Source: Delftia tsuruhatensis NBRC 16741
GTDB lineage: Bacteria; Pseudomonadota; Gammaproteobacteria; Burkholderiales; Burkholderiaceae_C
Reading direction: 5' to 3'
NCBI RefSeq assembly: GCF_001571325.1
Contig: NZ_BCTO01000023.1
Location: forward strand, 124,001-188,000
Length of the DNA stretch: 64,000 nucleotides
Shown: piece by piece, positions 62,429 to 64,000 of the stretch
Layout: each line of letters opens with the position of its first letter
Numbering within the stretch: position 1 is the stretch's first letter
Translations under genes and position numbers: made by a program
Notes under the pieces: model-generated
Told to the model about the DNA's origin: nothing
The model's database searches: none
What the model saw: the letters and a program-made list of their open reading frames with translations, nothing else

Positions 62429-63469
62429 TCACTTGGCTGCGGCGGCGGCCACGCTGGCCGACAGGAAACCGGCCTTCTTCATGATGTCGAGGTGGCGCGT
62501 CTCGTCCTTGGCCAGGAAGTCCACGAAGGCCTGCCCCGTCATGTACTCGGGCTTGAGCGCGTTTTTCTCCAGGTACTCCTTCCACTCGAGCGTGTCCACG
62601 ATCTTGCGCATCACGCCCGCATAGAACTGCGCCTGCTCGGGCGTGGTGCCGGGCGGCAGGAAGAAGCCGCGCAGCATGGTGTATTGCACATCCAGGCCCT
62701 GCTCCCTGCAGGTGGGGATGTCCGACAGCGCCTGGCTACCCGTGACCTTGGCCGTGTACTCGATGCGCTGCGTGTCGAACACGCACAGCGCCCGCACCTG
62801 GCCCGCGCGCCACTGCGCCATGGACTCGCTGGGGTTGTTGACGTTGGAGTCGATGTGCTTGCCCACCAGCTGGGTGCTGGCCTCGCCGCCGCCCTTGTAG
62901 GGGATGTAGGTGAACTTCACGCCGGCGGCCTGTTCCATGTTGGCGGTGATGATCTGGTCCTCGCGCTTGGAACTGGTGCCGCCCATCTTGAACTTGCCGC
63001 CGGCCTGCCGCGCGGCGGCCAGGTAGTCGGCGGGCGTCTGGTAGCCGGTCTCGGCATTGACCCAGAGCACGAACTGGTCCTGGGCAATCATGGCCACGGG
63101 ATTCAGGTCGCGCCACTGGAAGGGCAGGGCCGTGGCCATGGGCAGGGTGAAGATGGCCGTGGAGGCCACCAGCAGCTTGTGCGGGTCGCGCGCCGAGGCC
63201 TTGACATCCAGAATGCCCTCGGCGCCTGAGGCACCGGCCTTGTTGAGGATGACCACGGGCTGCTCGATCAGCTTGTGCTTGGTGACGATGGCCTGGATCA
63301 CGCGCGCCATCTGGTCCGAGGCGCCGCCGGCCGAAAACGGCACGACGAGTTCGACGGACTTGGCGGGCTTCCATTGCGCCCAGGCGGCAGGGGCTGAGAG
63401 GGCGCAGAGGGCGGTGGCGGCGAGGGTGGCGACGGCAGTTGCCGCCAGGCGGTTGCGGGGCGATGTCAT
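62429..63469 (-). CDS. tctC: Bug family (TctC-like) periplasmic receptor
   Basis: A 346-residue Bug receptor with a signal peptide ending near SAPAAWA-QW. Family motifs VELVVPFSAGGASDQMAR and VVILNKAGASGAEG are present. It starts an operon with TctB and TctA, so here the receptor has its full transporter. Because Bug receptors are often swapped, this TctAB may also serve the orphan receptors at 1.7 and 22 kb. The ligand is not evident. Confidence 0.94.
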   Translation of the reverse strand: MTSPRNRLAATAVATLAATALCALSAPAAWAQWKPAKSVELVVPFSAGGASDQMARVIQAIVTKHKLIEQPVVILNKAGASGAEGILDVKASARDPHKLLVASTAIFTLPMATALPFQWRDLNPVAMIAQDQFVLWVNAETGYQTPADYLAAARQAGGKFKMGGTSSKREDQIITANMEQAAGVKFTYIPYKGGGEASTQLVGKHIDSNVNNPSESMAQWRAGQVRALCVFDTQRIEYTAKVTGSQALSDIPTCREQGLDVQYTMLRGFFLPPGTTPEQAQFYAGVMRKIVDTLEWKEYLEKNALKPEYMTGQAFVDFLAKDETRHLDIMKKAGFLSASVAAAAAK

Positions 63470-63574
63470 GTCTCTTGTCTCCTGTTATTTCCTGGTATTG
63501 GTGCAATCCACGATCAAGGGGGCGAGCCATGTGCTCCGGCTCTGCCAAGGGTTTTCGGCGCGGGGCCGATGGGT

Positions 63575-64000
63575 TCAGGCGGCCTTGCGCAGCGCACCGG
63601 CTGCGGCGTGGGCAGCGAAGTAGTCCATGGACGCCTGCACGCCGCTGCCGGCCAGACGGATGCCGGACAGCTTCAGCCCCATCTCCACGCCCGCCACCAT
63701 GGCCAGCAGCGTGAGATCGTTGCTGTCGCCCAGGTGGCCCATGCGGAACATGCGGCCCTTGAGCTTGCCCAGGCCCGCGCCCAGCGACAGGTCGAAGCGC
63801 GTGTGGATCAGGCGGCGCAGGGCGTCGGCATCCACGCCCTCGGGCGTGATCACGCCGGTGAGCACGGGCGAGTAGACCTGCGGATCGGCGCACTGGATGG
63901 GCAGGCCCCAGGCCTGGACGGCGGCGCGCACGCCGGCCGCCCAGCGCTGGTGGCGCGCAAACACCGTGTCCAGCCCTTCGGCCAGCAGCATGTCCAGCGA
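63575..64000 (-). CDS. class V aminotransferase, C-terminal part (cut by window)
   Basis: The last 141 residues of a PLP-dependent class V aminotransferase of the alanine/serine-glyoxylate group; the gene continues beyond the window edge. The visible end includes RFDLSLGAGLGKLKGRMFRMGHLGDSNDLTLLAMVAGVEMGL, where GLGKLKG and the Arg of FRMGHLG are characteristic and help bind the substrate carboxylate. It is on the same strand, upstream of the tctCBA operon with a 105-base gap. It may act on an amino acid derived from the imported acid. Confidence 0.85.
   Translation of the reverse strand, partial: SLDMLLAEGLDTVFARHQRWAAGVRAAVQAWGLPIQCADPQVYSPVLTGVITPEGVDADALRRLIHTRFDLSLGAGLGKLKGRMFRMGHLGDSNDLTLLAMVAGVEMGLKLSGIRLAGSGVQASMDYFAAHAAAGALRKAA

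Overview
The window looks like chromosomal DNA of a high-GC betaproteobacterium of the Comamonadaceae, most like Delftia, Comamonas or Acidovorax. This is inferred from strong G/C third-position bias, three Bug-type (TctC-like) solute receptors, many LysR regulators and the types of housekeeping genes present (guaB, guaA, ilvD, smpB next to ratA/rnfH). No rRNA, tRNA, CRISPR array, complete insertion sequence or integrase was seen.

Layout. 1-3.9 kb: a CoA-dependent catabolic operon (class III CoA-transferase, MaoC-like protein, Bug receptor, 3-hydroxyisobutyryl-CoA hydrolase-like enzyme) ending in a clear terminator. 4-5.5 kb: a TetR regulator divergent from a PhlG-like C-C hydrolase, with a likely operator between them. 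5.5-7.4 kb: a lipoprotein/ECF sigma/anti-sigma operon with a matching ECF-type promoter. 7.5-16.4 kb: core genes (smpB, ratA, rnfH, guaB, ilvD, guaA) plus a LysR regulator and a Phd/VapC toxin-antitoxin pair between guaB and guaA. 16.3-20.2 kb: an accessory segment starting exactly at the 3' end of guaA, whose last ~30 codons use different synonymous codons from the rest of the gene. It carries a PD-(D/E)XK nuclease-helicase (DUF2075) translationally coupled to a MazG-like nucleotide pyrophosphohydrolase, and a divergent McrA-head/DUF3883 nuclease. This is the best candidate here for an undescribed defence locus.

20.3-28.4 kb: an M16 peptidase, a Bug receptor/isomerase pair with its LysR, an Old Yellow Enzyme/quinone reductase/monooxygenase operon, and a RibD-C/DHFR-like protein. 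27.4-37.7 kb: a probable catabolic locus with two divergent arms: LysR, HpaB-like flavin monooxygenase and periplasmic receptor on one, and a complete LIV-type ABC transporter, a flavoprotein monooxygenase, a Rid protein and a DUF1028 protein on the other. The substrate is unknown but is probably a nitrogen-containing or aromatic acid.

37.7-50 kb: three cyclic-di-GMP genes. One is a large membrane diguanylate cyclase. The other two belong to a five-gene SiaABCD-like partner-switching operon (PP2C phosphatase, SiaB kinase, SiaC, diguanylate cyclase) extended by a REC-DUF3369-GGDEF-EAL phosphodiesterase. A LysR/serine hydrolase/MFS unit lies between them. 50.6-57 kb: the ligase-associated DNA repair operon (exonuclease, ATP-dependent ligase, Lhr-type helicase, metallophosphatase). 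57-60.3 kb: an unrecognised 205-residue protein, a ZntB/CorA transporter preceded by a Pho-box-like repeat, and a class II Fic protein behind an AT-rich palindrome. 60.3-64 kb: a TctA-TctB-TctC tripartite tricarboxylate transporter operon and the end of a class V aminotransferase.
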